Shown here piece by piece: positions 34,098 to 47,165 of a DNA stretch of 64,000 nucleotides. The stretch is taken from contig JANATG010000011.1 in assembly GCA_029449235.1 (NCBI GenBank), positions 340,001-404,000 on the forward strand, written 5' to 3'. Each line of letters begins with the position of its first letter. Within the stretch, counting starts at the first letter, position 1. The translations under genes and the position numbers were made by a program. Source of the DNA: Linnemannia schmuckeri (taxonomy: Eukaryota; Mortierellomycota; Mortierellomycetes; Mortierellales; Mortierellaceae). Under the pieces are notes generated by a model that did not search any database, had not been told where the DNA came from, and worked only from the letters and a program-made list of their open reading frames with translations.

Positions 34098-37000
34098 ATG
34101 GCCACGCCGCACCGTGACCACCGCCACCATGACCAATACGTCTACGACAGCGAGGACACCTCAGACTCAAACGAAGAGTTTGCCAGTGCCTCCGAAGGTG
34201 ACGACGACCTACCATGGGAACCCGTCGTCATCAGGAGTCCAATCATCTCCAGACAAAGTCCTGTCTCTCCCGCCCTGACCTCCTCTCAGGTCCAGGTCGA
34301 AGCTCCTCGACCAGCTCATGCTATCACCGCCCCTACTAATGCGACCATGACAGGAACAACAACAATAACGAGAAGCACGTCTTCTTCGTCTTCGATTGCA
34401 ACTACTACCACGACTACGACCACCTCACGGACCCTGACTGCAACCAGCAGCTCCTTTGAACAACAACATCTACAACAACAGGAGCAACAACACCAAGGAC
34501 AGCATGACTTTGACCGGGAACGCCAGGAACACTATCGCTACGAGCAACAGTCCTATGATGCCTCACCTCATCATCACTCACATCACGCTCAGGAACAACA
34601 GTGGGAGCAACAGCAACATCAGCAACAGCAATGGAACTCCACATCTATCCCGCTCGACTCTTCATCTCCAAAGACACATCACGCCCACCGCGAGTTTTCG
34701 TCATCGTCGTCGTCCTCGACGAGGTCACAGGGCAGCCCTTCACAAATACTTCGCGGAGCAGCACCCAAGCTGAGGGAACGGATGCGCCAGAGCCCTGTTC
34801 TTCATTCAAGAATTGTACAGGCCTATCTAGACCCCAATGCGTCTCAGGCTCAGCGCCAACAGCAACAGCACGTATCTTCCGAGAATGTCCGTCAGGCCTG
34901 GCTGCAGGACGCCCATCAGGAAAGCAGTGAAGATGATACGGAAGAGGAACAGGAGCAGGAACACCGACACACCTCACCAACTCGTCCCATACCCACCCGT
35001 GCACCCATCCCAGTCTACCATCATCCTGTAGTGCCATTACCAATCGAAGGTAGCACATCGTTAACAAGTCTCTTGGCCATTATACTTCACACCGTGCTCC
35101 TTCCCTCTTTTCCCCTGCTAATCGTTCTAATTATTTCTTTGGCGTAGTTGCTCCTGTTCCAGATTTTGAGGCATTGTCACCTGTGGATCAGCACGACACA
35201 GAGCAATCCTGGGATGACGACGAATACAGGGACCAAGTCCCGTCAGACCACCATCACCATCACCACCAGGAAGAGACTGCATGGGGCTTTAACGGCCAGA
35301 TCGATATTGAGAGTGGTGCTCAGCCCGGCGAACAACAGGTGGAAGAGGCTTGGGGCTTTGATGAACCCATTGACATTGAAGGTGGAGCTAAGGCTCAGAC
35401 TGCAGAGCCACTAGCAGACGGTGCCTGGGGCTTCGACGAAAATATCGACATGGAAGGAGGAACTCACCCGGAAGATCAACAAGCAGAGGCTGCCTGGGGA
35501 TTCGACGACGATATCCAAGTCGAAGAGAATGTGCAGGACCAATCATACACAGGGCCAACGCAGGACTTCAGCAATGTTCATATCCACGAGGCAGTGCAAC
35601 CACGCGCTCATCAGGATGAGACAAGTTGGGGTTTCGATGACAATCTGCATGTGGAAGAGACTGTGCAGCCGCACCTGCACCAAGTCGAGGCTGCCTGGGG
35701 CTTTGATGATAACATTGACATCAAAGGCGGTACTCCAGCAGAGGATCTCCCAGCGGCACCAATCGCAGTTGTCGAAAACATCACTCAGCTTGTCGAGACC
35801 GCCGACCCAGATGAGCATCAAGGAGAGGCGGCCTGGGGCTTTGACGACAACATTCATATCGATGAGACAGCTCAGCCAGAGCAACGTCAAGGAGAAAACG
35901 ACTGGGGTTTCGACGACAGCATCGACATCGTCACTACTACTGCTACTCAAGGACATCAGCAGCATGAAACGACAGCGGACACTGAAGTGAAGGCTCGCGT
36001 CGATTTGAGCAGCACGACATTAGGCGATGCTGTCGGAGCTTCTTGGGGGTTTGAGGACAAGATTGAGATTGGCGACACTCCACAAGTTGAGCAAATCGAG
36101 TTTTCATGGGGGTTTGACGAGCCGATCGCGGTAGAAGATCAAGCCGAAGAGTACGAGGTTGAACAGCCCGACAACTCTGTCGCCGCTTTGGAACCGACCT
36201 ATCCAGCCATGCACCAGGCTCACGAGAGCGATGCAGATGCGTGGGACTATGACGACCAAGCTATTGAGCTCATTGAGGAGGCTGCTGTCCAGCAAATTCA
36301 CTCCGCGTCTTTTGCTGCTGATCAGCATGTAAGTCGGAGATACTTTTGACGGGTGCTTTCAGCACATATTTTCTTTTATCATGCCTACTTGCTCCCTGTG
36401 CTAATGGTTCTTAATTTTTTTTTATATAGGATAATGTTTTTGATCAACAGGATTTCCAGCAGTCCCATACTAGCACGACAGATGACTCCTTTTCAGAGCA
36501 TGTCGTGATGCCGCCCGCTTCAGCGACACCTTCCTCTGGCGATTACGAGGACAACCAGGAGTTAGCAGTAGTTGTTGATCACACACCAACGGACGAACCT
36601 ATCCAACTGGCTCAAGAACAGCCCTCTCACACCGACACCACCATTTCTGAATCCGACACCCATCGCAGCCTGAATCGCGCTGTGCCTGAGGAGATTCACA
36701 GTGTCGACTCCGCTAGACTGAGCGATGCTGCTGAAGTGACTGAAGCTGAGCAGTCATGGGGCTTTGATGTGGACAGGGTCATTGGAGGTGAGGAGCTCGA
36801 GTTAGCCGCTCTGGACAACCCGTCGTTGGATAAAATAGCTCAAGAACCTCATCAGCATGAGGAACCCCATGTCGTATCATCATCAATTGACAACACCCAC
36901 GACCAGGTCGATCAGGAATCATTCGCAGCGAGTACAATTGAGGCGACTGAGGATGTGATTGAAGACATTGAAGCAGCAGCCATTGTTGACGAGACCAAAC

Positions 37001-40000
37001 ATGCCGACCAGGCGAGCGACGATGAGCATGACTCTGAAGTCAGAGAAGTATGAGCTTGCTTTGTTTTTTCGGGAAAGTGAAGCCCCTGTCAACAACTGTG
37101 ACGAAGATTGCGCTAACACTTCGTCTATCAACTACTTTGCTTAGGTCCTATTTGCTACTCAGCGTAGCCCAGTCGCCATCCCAGTGGAAGACGAATGCTC
37201 CGAAATCTCACCATTTGCAACCAATTCTCGAGCTCATTCTGGAGCCTCAGTATCTTTCGACGACAACAAACCTTATTACGCTGATGCTGCTGTGACTTCG
37301 CACCTCCTTGTCAAGGAAGACACCGCACCATCGCTCCGGTCGGATTCGAGGGGCAGCATCGGCGAATTGAAGCGGTCCGTTTCTGACTCGGAGGGCAGTG
37401 ACATCTATGGCGACCTTTCGACTGCCTACACTGGCAGGAATATGTCTTCCAACCGTTTGAACGAGATCCTTGATGACGACGACTACCTGGAGCACATGGA
37501 GCGAGGAGTACCTATGGATCGCTCCATCAGCACACCGTTTAGTGACGACGAGTCACCAAAATTCGTCATGGAGGATGATGTCGTGGAGCTAATGGAGCGC
37601 GGTGAGCCTCAGTCAGTTGGTGGCGCGCCTGCTGATCACCTGGAAACCCTGGATGATGAGGAGGATGTCAACGCAGACGATAACCAGGCGACTTCCTCGT
37701 CGAAGCGTGTGATCGATGCCTTTGACGTCGCGACCTCATCTGGATTGGCGCTCCCTCTTGCTGTTGATACTGTCTCTCAGAGCTTGTCGGATGCTGTTGT
37801 GGAGATAACGACAGACTCATTGTCACATGCAGTCGAGACCAGCGTTGGTGAGGAGCAGGCTGTTAAAGCACCATCAGCTGAAGATGTCAAGGTCGCCAGT
37901 TTGGAAGAGCAGGAGGAGATCGCGTCGGCTGTTAAGACTATAGATGGAGCAGTCAGTGATGATCGCGATCCAGCCAACCCTTTCAGCGACGCAGCGGCTA
38001 TCGACGACACTGATTTGTGGCCAGCTACTGAGACGTTGCTGGAGAAGACTGAGAACGAGAAGCTCCCCTCTGAGTCTGTTGCCGAAGCATCTTCCCAGGA
38101 TTCAACCGTCAACATTGAGGGTCTCAGTCCTGCCACTGACGAACATTCCGAGGACGCTTGGGTAGATCAGGGACTGGATGTAGTTGTTGCGCCTACACTT
38201 GACAGTTCGGCCCCCCCTACAGCACACGTCACTCCTGAGACGCACATGGATGCCAAATTAGAGGCAGAAGAGACTCAGCCTGTGGTGGAGAACGTTGATC
38301 AGGATATTATTGATGGCTTGGACGGCGACGCCTGGGGTGACCAAGACGTGGTACCTGTTGTCGAGTATCAGGAGACACAGTCGCATACCTTGGCAGAGCT
38401 TGAACAACCTTTAGTCGAACCCAGCGTGGATGTTCATGATGTCGAGGATGCTGCTGAGCCTGGTCCTTTCGATGACTTGAAGGAGGTAGTAGACGATGAT
38501 GGCTTGCCGGAGCTGGCTGCGGTCAAGGGTGTGATCGTTGAAGCACATGTACCTAGCCCACTGTTGGATGTTGAGGCCTCCGCAGTCCATGGTGTCGAAA
38601 CTCCCGCTTCTCAGCACGCGGATATTTCGGCATCAACTCCCAAGGAAACCACGCCGGTGGATGCATGGAACAACCAGACCGACTCCCTTGATCTCGACGC
38701 AGCTTTGGAGGTTGATGCATGGGCTGATCAAGACGACGACGTTCCTGCCGACATCCCCGTCGTACCTGCTGCACCTGCCGCCGTCGTGAACCTGGAGAGA
38801 TCTGTCTCTGATCTCTTTACTGACAAGTCTGACCAGCACTACAGCAAACCTTCTTCTCCTGTCCGTGAGTTTGCTTTCTCGCCAGCTCGTGCCGATTCTC
38901 CTGTTCGTGAATCTGCCATGTCGCCTGTACGTGGATTCGCTGCGTACGCACATTCTTCAACTAGCCTTAAGGAACGTTCGGTCTCAGATTTGTTCGGTGG
39001 CAAGCCTGAGAAGCCCTACCTCAATCCCGCCTCGCCAGCCCGCGGGTTTGCAGCATATGCTGCCTACTCTCATGATGCTTACCAGCAGGAGAGGTCTGTT
39101 TCGGACTTCTCTGAAACCCCTGTGCAACAACCCGTCAAGCCTAGCACACACGTGCCCGCAACTGCCCCTGTTGAGGAAGATCTCTTGAAGGATGCTGTTG
39201 AGAAGGATGCTGTTGAGAAGGATGCATGGGGCGATCAGAACATTCAAATTACCGACGAGCCTCTGCCTGTTGCTACCAAGATTGAGCCAGAGCGAGAGCC
39301 AGAGTCAGCGGCAACTGCATTCGATATCGAACCGTCCATCGACAACGCCCTCGAGGGTGACTCATGGGGAGACGATCAAGATGTTCAGACCGACCAAGGG
39401 CGCGAGCCTGCTAAAGCTGAGCCTCGCATTGATACGCTCGCTGCCGATGTCGATGTTCAAGAGATCCATAACCATGTTGCACTCACATTGGAACAGACGA
39501 CGGAATTCCACTCGACACAAGAGACGACGCATGCCTTCGAGATTGACCGGACTATTATGGCTGCCATTGAGGACAATGCGTGGGACAATCAGGAAGATGA
39601 TATGACGTTTGAATCGGCCTTGCTTCCTCAGCAAGAGCTTGACCAGGAACCCCGGAACGAGCCCGTCACTGTTGTTCTGGAGCCTGCATCAGTTGACGAG
39701 CTCGTGCAAGAAAACGTTCACAAGCACCAAGAACCAACTGCGGATGCCCTGTGCATCAACCATTCCCTCGAGGCCGCCCTCGAGGAGGATGCATGGGACA
39801 ACCAGGACGATGCTATGTCTGGTCAAAAGTTCGAGGCCCATCAGGAACACCAACCTACCGGACACTCATATGTGTCTGTTCACTCGGAGAATGTTGTCAC
39901 AGAAGATAACCACCCATTCTCTGCCTTGGAAGTGGATCTGGACCATGCCATCGAGGCAGCCATGGAGGAGGACATGTGGACCGATAATGACGTCCCCATT

Positions 40001-43000
40001 TTCAACAATACTCCTGTTCAGGCTCAGGCTCCTGCTGTCGTCCCTGTCTCCACTATTGCAGAGATGCCTTCGACCGAGGAGAATTCTGCACTGAACCACC
40101 CCGAGGAACGTGGGGATCAACAGATTCTGCCTAGCTTTGGGTCGCCTGCCCTGTCAACTTCTACTGACGCGAAAGTCGAGTTTGACCTTGACAAGGCTCT
40201 GGAGGACGATACTTGGAATGATCAGGATGTTGATGTTGGGTTGCACTCTGTAGAGCCTGCACCTAATACCACGAACACTCATGTTGGGACTGTGCCAGAG
40301 TCTCTAGACCTTGATGCCGAAAAGACCAAGGAGCGACCATCTAGAACAGGCAGCAGAATCGAATCTATCATTCATCAGTCTCACACTAAGACGGCGGCTG
40401 AGATTGTCGAGGATGCCTGGGGATGGGATGAGGACGAGGTCGCTGTTGATCTTAATATCCACAACGACAACGACGCCACCACATTTGTCCAGGACGATCA
40501 AGGCGAAGCCGAGCACAAGAGTCCCCGCTCACCAGTTGAGGCCGAGGAGGTGGCAGTTGTGCAAGAGAAGACCACACCCGATGCACAGTCACCCACTCAG
40601 GTCTCTGCTGAGACACCCGACAACAACATTCCTCCCTTGGCGATCCAAAAGGAGCATCTTGCTGCAGGAACCGACAGCGGCGAGGGTGAGGCGGATAGTG
40701 CGACCCAGAGTCCCTGGCAGGATATCTCGCCTGCATCCGTTTCCAAGAGGAGCGAGGCTGGCATGAGCATTGGATCGGAGTTTGAGTCAGAATACTCTGT
40801 GCGGTCGCTGGACGAGGATGGCCACGTTTCACCAGCCTTTGATCGCCACCAATCTCATGGACATGACGCCAGTATACCCTCGGCAGACTTTGAGACTCAA
40901 AAGGCCTTGGAGACTACTATGTCCTGGACCGATCTTAAGGATGACGATGCATGGGACAATGACCTGCCGGAGATTGGTCCAGTGAACTTTCCTACCGCTT
41001 CCAAGGAACCTTCAGCTCCTATCAAGGAGGTTGACAATAGCGCTGATGCCCAGCAGCTTCCAGATATTAGCGGTGCCGACAACTGGGACTTTGGCCAGGA
41101 TGATGACATTCAAAGCGAGTCGTCCTCGTCTTTCGCTAGCCTGACGCTCGCTTCTACGCGAGCCAGCTTCTCGAGGTCTCTCAAGACCCCTGACATGACC
41201 GTAAGCCGCTCGTTCGAATCCCAGCCCTTGTCTCAGAACAAGACCCCTACATTCAGCAGCATCACGTCGTCACCCGGTCAGGTCTTGTCGTCATACCAAT
41301 CTAGCATGGTCGGATCAACTCCTGACTCTCCTGGCCAGGCTACCGACTCCGCAGTGGCAGCCCCAACGGCTGAGGTTGAGGATGACTCCCATTTGCCCGT
41401 CGCTATTCGCCAGCAGCGTGCCCGTCTTGCAGCTCGTGGGAAGCCTCTGCCTCCGATCTCCAAATACAAGAGCACTAAAGAGGTTGCTGCGGAACAACAG
41501 ACTTCGCCTGTGTTGAGCGCGGCGTCTCCTCGTCTTGCCGCCGCTGCCACTTCCTCTGCTATTTCGTTCGCGTCACCTGCCAAGGCCCCTGTCAGTCCTA
41601 TGTTGAACCCTACGGCTGTCGCTACTGCTGATCAGAAGTACCTTTCACCCGCACTGCAGAAACAGAGGGAGAGACTTGAGAAAAAGAGAGCTGCCAGTAC
41701 GGGTGCCGCAGCAACACCCTTGAGTGCTGTTCGTCGGCTGGTACCTTCTGATCCCTCATTGATATCTTCATCGTCGTCCTCTTCGCAGATTCACGTCAAG
41801 CCTACATCTCCTTTGATCAAGGAAGCTGTGTTACCCTCGGCCTTGAAGCACACTCTGTCCTCGCCCACGAGTGCAAAAAAGTCTGTTCACCTGGTAGATC
41901 GGTCAGAAACCACTACGACTTCTCCACCTACATTCTCGGTCGAGGAGTTTGGTCACTCTACTCGTCGCCGAGGTTTGAGTGTTTCGTTGAACCAGAATCC
42001 TCAGGCTACCTCTCCCATGACCCCCACCGGAGACGGTGGTGTTGTCCGCCGAAGCAAGGAGGGAAACCGTCCTAGCATGTTATCGTCGTTTTCTGCGACC
42101 ACTACTCCAACAAGCGCGACCTTCCCTGAGATGGGCGAGTCGAACGTTGTTAAGTCGACCCAGAATGATGCTTTCCGACATGTTTCTCGGTTGTCGATGT
42201 CGTCGTCGACGGCTGGTTCTGGATGGGATGATACCGTTGAGGATGCTGAAGAAGTAGATGAGGCCGAGAAGAGCAGGGGCTGGGGAGATAAGAAGAGCAG
42301 CACGACCGACTCCAAGGTGTCGAGCAAGGGTGTTGAGCGCAAGGAGGCCGTGTCTCGACCGGCGATGTTTTCGTCCGCGTCGTCTTCATTCTATCGGCAG
42401 TCGGTTCCTGGCATGGATGGTGATGACTCTGGAGAGTCAAGCGGTGTCAAGTCGACTGCTGGTGGTGGATCAAGTTCTTTCGTCAGCAACACCAACGCTA
42501 CCACCGCAACTACCACAACAAATACTTCGACGACGTCTTCATACCTAAACAGCAAGAAGGCGGACGATTATGATCCCTATGGACCCATGGCCTCTCACAA
42601 GGCCAAGTCCTCGTTCGATGTCCAGAATCGGGACTCGTACCCGGAGGTGAACGAGATTCTGATTGGCCGTTCGACTCCCTCTGGAGTATCGCTCTTGTCA
42701 CCTACCTCTGCTACCAGCATAAGCCATCGTCATGACCATCACCAGCAGCACGCGTCGAGCAACAGCAAGTTTGGAGGCGGTAGCGTCAAAGAGGTGACCC
42801 ACACTGGTCACACTGGCACGGGCACCAGCAGCGGCGGTGGCGGCTTTGGCGGTGGGTTCTTTGGAGGCGGTGGTAGTGGAGGCAGTCTTATCAGTGATAT
42901 CAACAGTCTGTTGCAGGAAAAGAAGAACTCAATTCCTACTTCTACGGGATTCGGTAGCAGCTCTGATGGCGCCGACCTCGGAAGTGACTACGGACCCAAG

Positions 43001-43624
43001 AAGTCCTCAACAGCAGCAACATCATCAGGACAACCACCATCAGCGGTCCAACAGAAACAACAAGCACTCTCGAAATCCAGCAGCTGGTCTTTTGGATCCT
43101 GGGTCAGTTCTGCGGTTGCGGCTGCGACTGAGAAGATTGATCAGGCGTACGAAACCTTGGACCCTGAGTACTCTCGGATGAAGGCCCGGTCACCCATGAT
43201 GTCCAACTCTACCTCCTTTGCGTCTGATGTTGGAGTCGAGGGAAGTGGTGACCCTGACAGTTTGAGCCCCTTCAAGAAACCTGGGTATGTGGTTGGTGGC
43301 AGTTCTTTGGCCCTCGGTCTTGCGTCCATCTCTACTCCTGGCACTTCTGGCGCTGGCGCCGCTCCTGGACCTGGATCTGCTCCTTCGGTACAAACTCATC
43401 GGTATGGCCGTTCGTCTTCTGAGACCCCTCTCTCTACCATGTCTTGTAACAACAACAATAAGCGCGACGAGGATAGCTATGTCGAGGAATCTTTTGCGAG
43501 TGCAGGAACAGAGTCATCGGATTCGTATGGCCATCGCGCAAGCCATGCTCACCACAGGGTTTCGCATAACACTGAGCGTGATCAGTCTCTGTCGCCCCGT
43601 CTGACGCGCAAGAACGTCCGGTGA
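34098..43624 (+). CDS. Giant disordered protein with Trp/acidic repeats (3,076 aa)
   Basis: Four exons: 34098-35049, 35148-36328, 36430-37047, 37145-43624; phases consistent. The start ATG has a strong context (gaccATGg). No globular domain is recognisable. Exon 1 is Gln/His/Ser-rich. Exon 2 holds about ten repeats of [AS]WGF[DN][DE].I, spaced about 20-50 residues. Exon 4 holds a second class, DAW.[DN]Q[DE]D, at least ten times, plus AWGWDEDEV and NWDFGQDDD. A third repeat, ERSVSDLF..SP.RGFAAYA, occurs three times (about 38790-39110). The C-terminal third is Ser/Pro/Lys-rich, with LPVAIRQQRARLAARGK, YLSPALQKQRERLEKKRA, ISDINSLLQEKK and SWSFGSWVSSAVAAATEKI followed by DQAYETLDPEY. Arrays of Trp-x-aromatic in acidic context are used by coat-binding proteins (COPI delta subunit, adaptor ears), so a trafficking scaffold is a reasonable inference, no more. 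Confidence 0.88.
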
Positions 43625-43821
43625 ACAAGAAATTATGGAGGGGTCAGAGAAATAGTAGTAGGTTTTTCCTACACAACAATAAATTTAACGCATATACACC
43701 ATTTTTGTTCGCTCGTTATTATTGTTATTATTGATGAGGAAGTGCGTGTGTGTGGAAGGGGGGTTTACTTTTACATACATGCAATCTAGCATACAAACAA
43801 AAAGAATAGAGAGGATGTCTT

Positions 43822-46760
43822 CTATTTCCGTCTCCTAGAGTATCCACCAGTGTACATCGGTCCAGGCTGAGCACCGCCAGAAGCACCACTGCCAGTACCA
43901 GGAGCACCAGGCTCACCTCCATGCGGATCCCGTCCGCCTCCACGAGGGAAAGCATTGAGATCCGCAAATGAGGGTCGATCCAAGATCGACGGTCTGTTGT
44001 TCCCGTTGCTACTGCCAGGCCTTGGTGGCAATGAACTATGCAGTCTCGAAGCCGGCGAAGGAGAGTAGTTGGAGTTGGGCCGTGAAGGCAGAGTCGATGG
44101 TTTAGGGGATGATGAAGGAGTAGACAGATCGATAGGTCTGTCATGCGAACCCAAGAGTGCTGGAGATGATAATGGAGAAGATCCTGTCGCCATAGTTGGG
44201 ACCAAAGCCGGGTTCTCTTGACGAGATGGCGGTCTTGACTTGGGCTTTGGTGGCAAGGAAGCTGGCAACTTGGTAGGCAATGTCGATAATGATGAAGATG
44301 GTGATGATGTAGAGGAGCTCTTGTGCCGACGATCACGATCCCGTTCTCTCTCCCGCTCTATATCCCGCTCTCTAGCTTTCTCTCGTTCACGCTCCCGCTC
44401 CCTTGAGCGATTTCGACGGTCGTAGTCGTGTCGACTGCTCTCATGTGACCGATGATCATGGTGACTACTACGTCCATAGTCTCGGTCATGATCACGGTGA
44501 CGATCACGATCACGGCCACCGCTACCGCCACGATCCCGATCCCAATCCCGGTCATAATCTCGATCATAGTCTCTACTGCTCCTGTGATAATCTCTGTCGC
44601 CTCCACGATCCGCATCACGGTCCCGGTAACGATCCTTCCTGTCACTACCTCTTATTGATCCTGGCGTTGACGATGATGCTTTACTGTGGTGGTTGCTGCT
44701 GTGGTGGTTATTCGATCCTGATCTGTTGCTGCTGCTGTAGTTGTGATTGGCGCTTGACGACGACGATGTCGTGTTTTGGTCATTGAATGCCGATTCGCCT
44801 CGCGCATACATCGGTCGCCGTTTTGGACAACCCTATTTACGGAATATCAGGCAAATGATATTGTTTTGACTGTTTAGTCAACGTATCAAACGTTGATAAA
44901 CTTGTTTGTTCGAGCAGTGAAAGTATGAACAACTTACATCCCCAAAATGTCCAAGAGAAGCGCAGTTGTAACAGTACTGAACGACGTCGTTTGGGGTACT
45001 TTCCGCGGACATGACATAGACTCGCCAAACTGTTGGGCAATCCTACATAGAGAGAGGAAATGCGTAAAGAGAGTTAATAACCCCGTGCTTCCTGAGATGA
45101 TACAGCTCGGAAGGTATTTTCTCCGGTGTGATCGTAATATACATACTTCTGTGGCGTGACTGTGGGAGCCACACTTATGGCAGCGATTTCCGTATGAATG
45201 ACGCTCGGTACAGTCCTGTTCGAATATGGTAAAGATAAAACAACATAAGTTAGAGCGCGATCAAGAGTCGAATGGTCTGAAGCATAGCAGTGCAAAAAAA
45301 CTCGTCATGACTCACAGCGGCGATATGCCCGGTTTTGTTGCATTTGTAGCATGTGGACACTGGACAATTCTTTGCCAAATGGGAGTCGAGAGCTCCACAG
45401 ATATGGCATCTCAATGTCCTGCAGTCCCTCGCCAAATGTCCTGGCATCTGACAATTGTTGCACAGCCTTACTGGCGCCTCTTCCAGATAATAACGCCCAC
45501 GACCCTATGTTTCCCATTCATACAAATAAACATCAGTCAGTTTTCTCAAGCATCAAAATCAACTTTGTAAAAGTACCAAATATACAAATAATGCAATTAC
45601 CTGAAACTTTTTGTCGTCTAGATGGCTCAATTCAGCATCAGGATCATAGTCGTTGTCGTCCTCCTGACCGCCAGAGATGGTCTTGGTCAAATCCAAGAAA
45701 TGCTCGTCCAAACTTTCGTGATCAACATCGGACTGAGCATCGTCATCGCCACTCCCTGCATCATCTTCCTCGCTATCCTGGACGGCTGCCAACTCCTGAG
45801 GACCATCGTCTTCACCATTACTGTCGCTCAAGTCCATGTCCGAGTCCGATCCAGATCCAGATCCTGCACCATTGGCATTGCCATTTTGAGTATCCCGCTT
45901 CCGCTCGACTTTATATTTAGACTCTTCTTCCTCGTCATCATCATCATCATCCAGCACCTGTATTGCTGAGGCTCCGTTCGACATGGGCGACGCTTTGCTC
46001 CGTTGCTCAGTGTCCGAGTCCGCCTCTGCGTCATGCTTAATGGATTTAAAATAGTGCTCAGCTGGAGTATTAGCCTCTGCCAAATGTCCATTCGATCTTT
46101 TGTTATCGTTGTCCTCTTCATCTGACGAAGCCGCCTATCATGAAATGCATCAGTAAAACAAATAAGAGGGTTGATTAGAATGGTTACAAGATGATGTTGT
46201 ACAATACACGTCCGTGTGTACGTCCGTGTGCTCGCAAACAAAAAAAAAGCGGATCAAAAAATATTTCACAAAACCATTACCTCTTGGCTATCAGTGGATT
46301 TGACTCCGGTTCCGATCTTCTTGTAGACGTTGGTCGAATAGTGAATGTGACCCAGCATGGTATCTTCCAGTTCACTGTCTACTTCATCGCTGGCATCACT
46401 GTTGGATTGAAATGTTTGTTGTTGGTGTCGTTCAGATAGTTTAAGTTGTGCCAGAAATAGGTGGTCGGTCGCAAAGAAAAAGAAAAGGAAAGAGAAAGAG
46501 GATGGTGTGCCAAAGGGAAATGCGCCGAGGCAACAAGAAAGTCAAGGAAAAGAGGAGTGCGAAGTCAATAACAGGAAACAAAAAAGTCAACGCCACTGAA
46601 CCGCATGGCCCTTTTTGCGTGTTTGTGGTTATGACCTTGTGCCATTGCATCTCAGTCAAAGGTATGAGAGGGTGGTTATTCACCTTTCGTCGCTTGGGTC
46701 CCTGTACATCTCATCTTCGTACTGCCTGTATTGGTCATAGTCGTCGTCGTCGTAGTCCAT
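43822..46760 (-). CDS. AIR1: Air1/Air2-type zinc-knuckle protein (TRAMP complex)
   Basis: Seven exons: 46760-46684, 46398-46281, 46134-45601, 45504-45316, 45215-45147, 45042-44938, 44832-43822; 700 residues. Air proteins are the RNA-binding subunits of the nuclear TRAMP poly(A) polymerase complex, which marks aberrant RNAs for the exosome. Five CCHC knuckles lie in order: CNNCQMPGHLARDC, CHICGALDSHLAKNC, CYKCNKTGHIAADC, CHKCGSHSHATEDC and CYNCASLGHFGDGC. The second shows the family's longer spacing, and PTVWRVYV between knuckles 4 and 5 matches the Air signature. The first 240 residues are acidic and Ser-rich (LDDDDDDEEEE). The 330-residue tail is basic and rich in Arg-Asp and Ser-Arg dipeptides, much longer than in yeast Air1/2; vertebrate ZCCHC7 is also long. 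The start at 46760 is the first Met of an acidic opening exon (MDYDDDDYDQY). Confidence 0.92.
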
Positions 46761-47165
46761 CTTGAACCCATGTAATTGCCTGGGGCGGGTGTATAGGAGA
46801 GAAAGAGTGTAAAGAAAAAGCGAGAAAGTACTGTCTTGCTTAAAAAAAAGTGCTGAAAAGCTGCGGGGTCGAGGTAACAAACAAACAGTGGCTTGGCTAG
46901 TTTCCTTCTTTGAGTCCTTGATCAACAGTCACTACCACGAGAGAACCATGCGAAACAAAGAGATATGCGGAAAAACAACTTTTTTTAATGCATTCATACT
47001 TCAAACAAATAAAACAAAACGAGGTGGATAAATGGATGGAAAGATACTTTGCGTGTGTGGTCTAAACATTACGAACAAGAAAAACAACGGCAACAACAAC
47101 GACAACGACAAAGCACCAAACACCACCGACACCAGATCAAATCACAGCAAAAAAAATTGCTACAA
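46761..47165. other. Spacer between the Air gene start and the eIF4B 3' end
   Basis: 405 nt holding the presumed Air promoter (minus strand) and the 3' flank of the eIF4B gene, with AATAAAAC at about 47009 and a CAACAACAAC-rich patch at 47088-47110. No gene. Confidence 0.5.
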
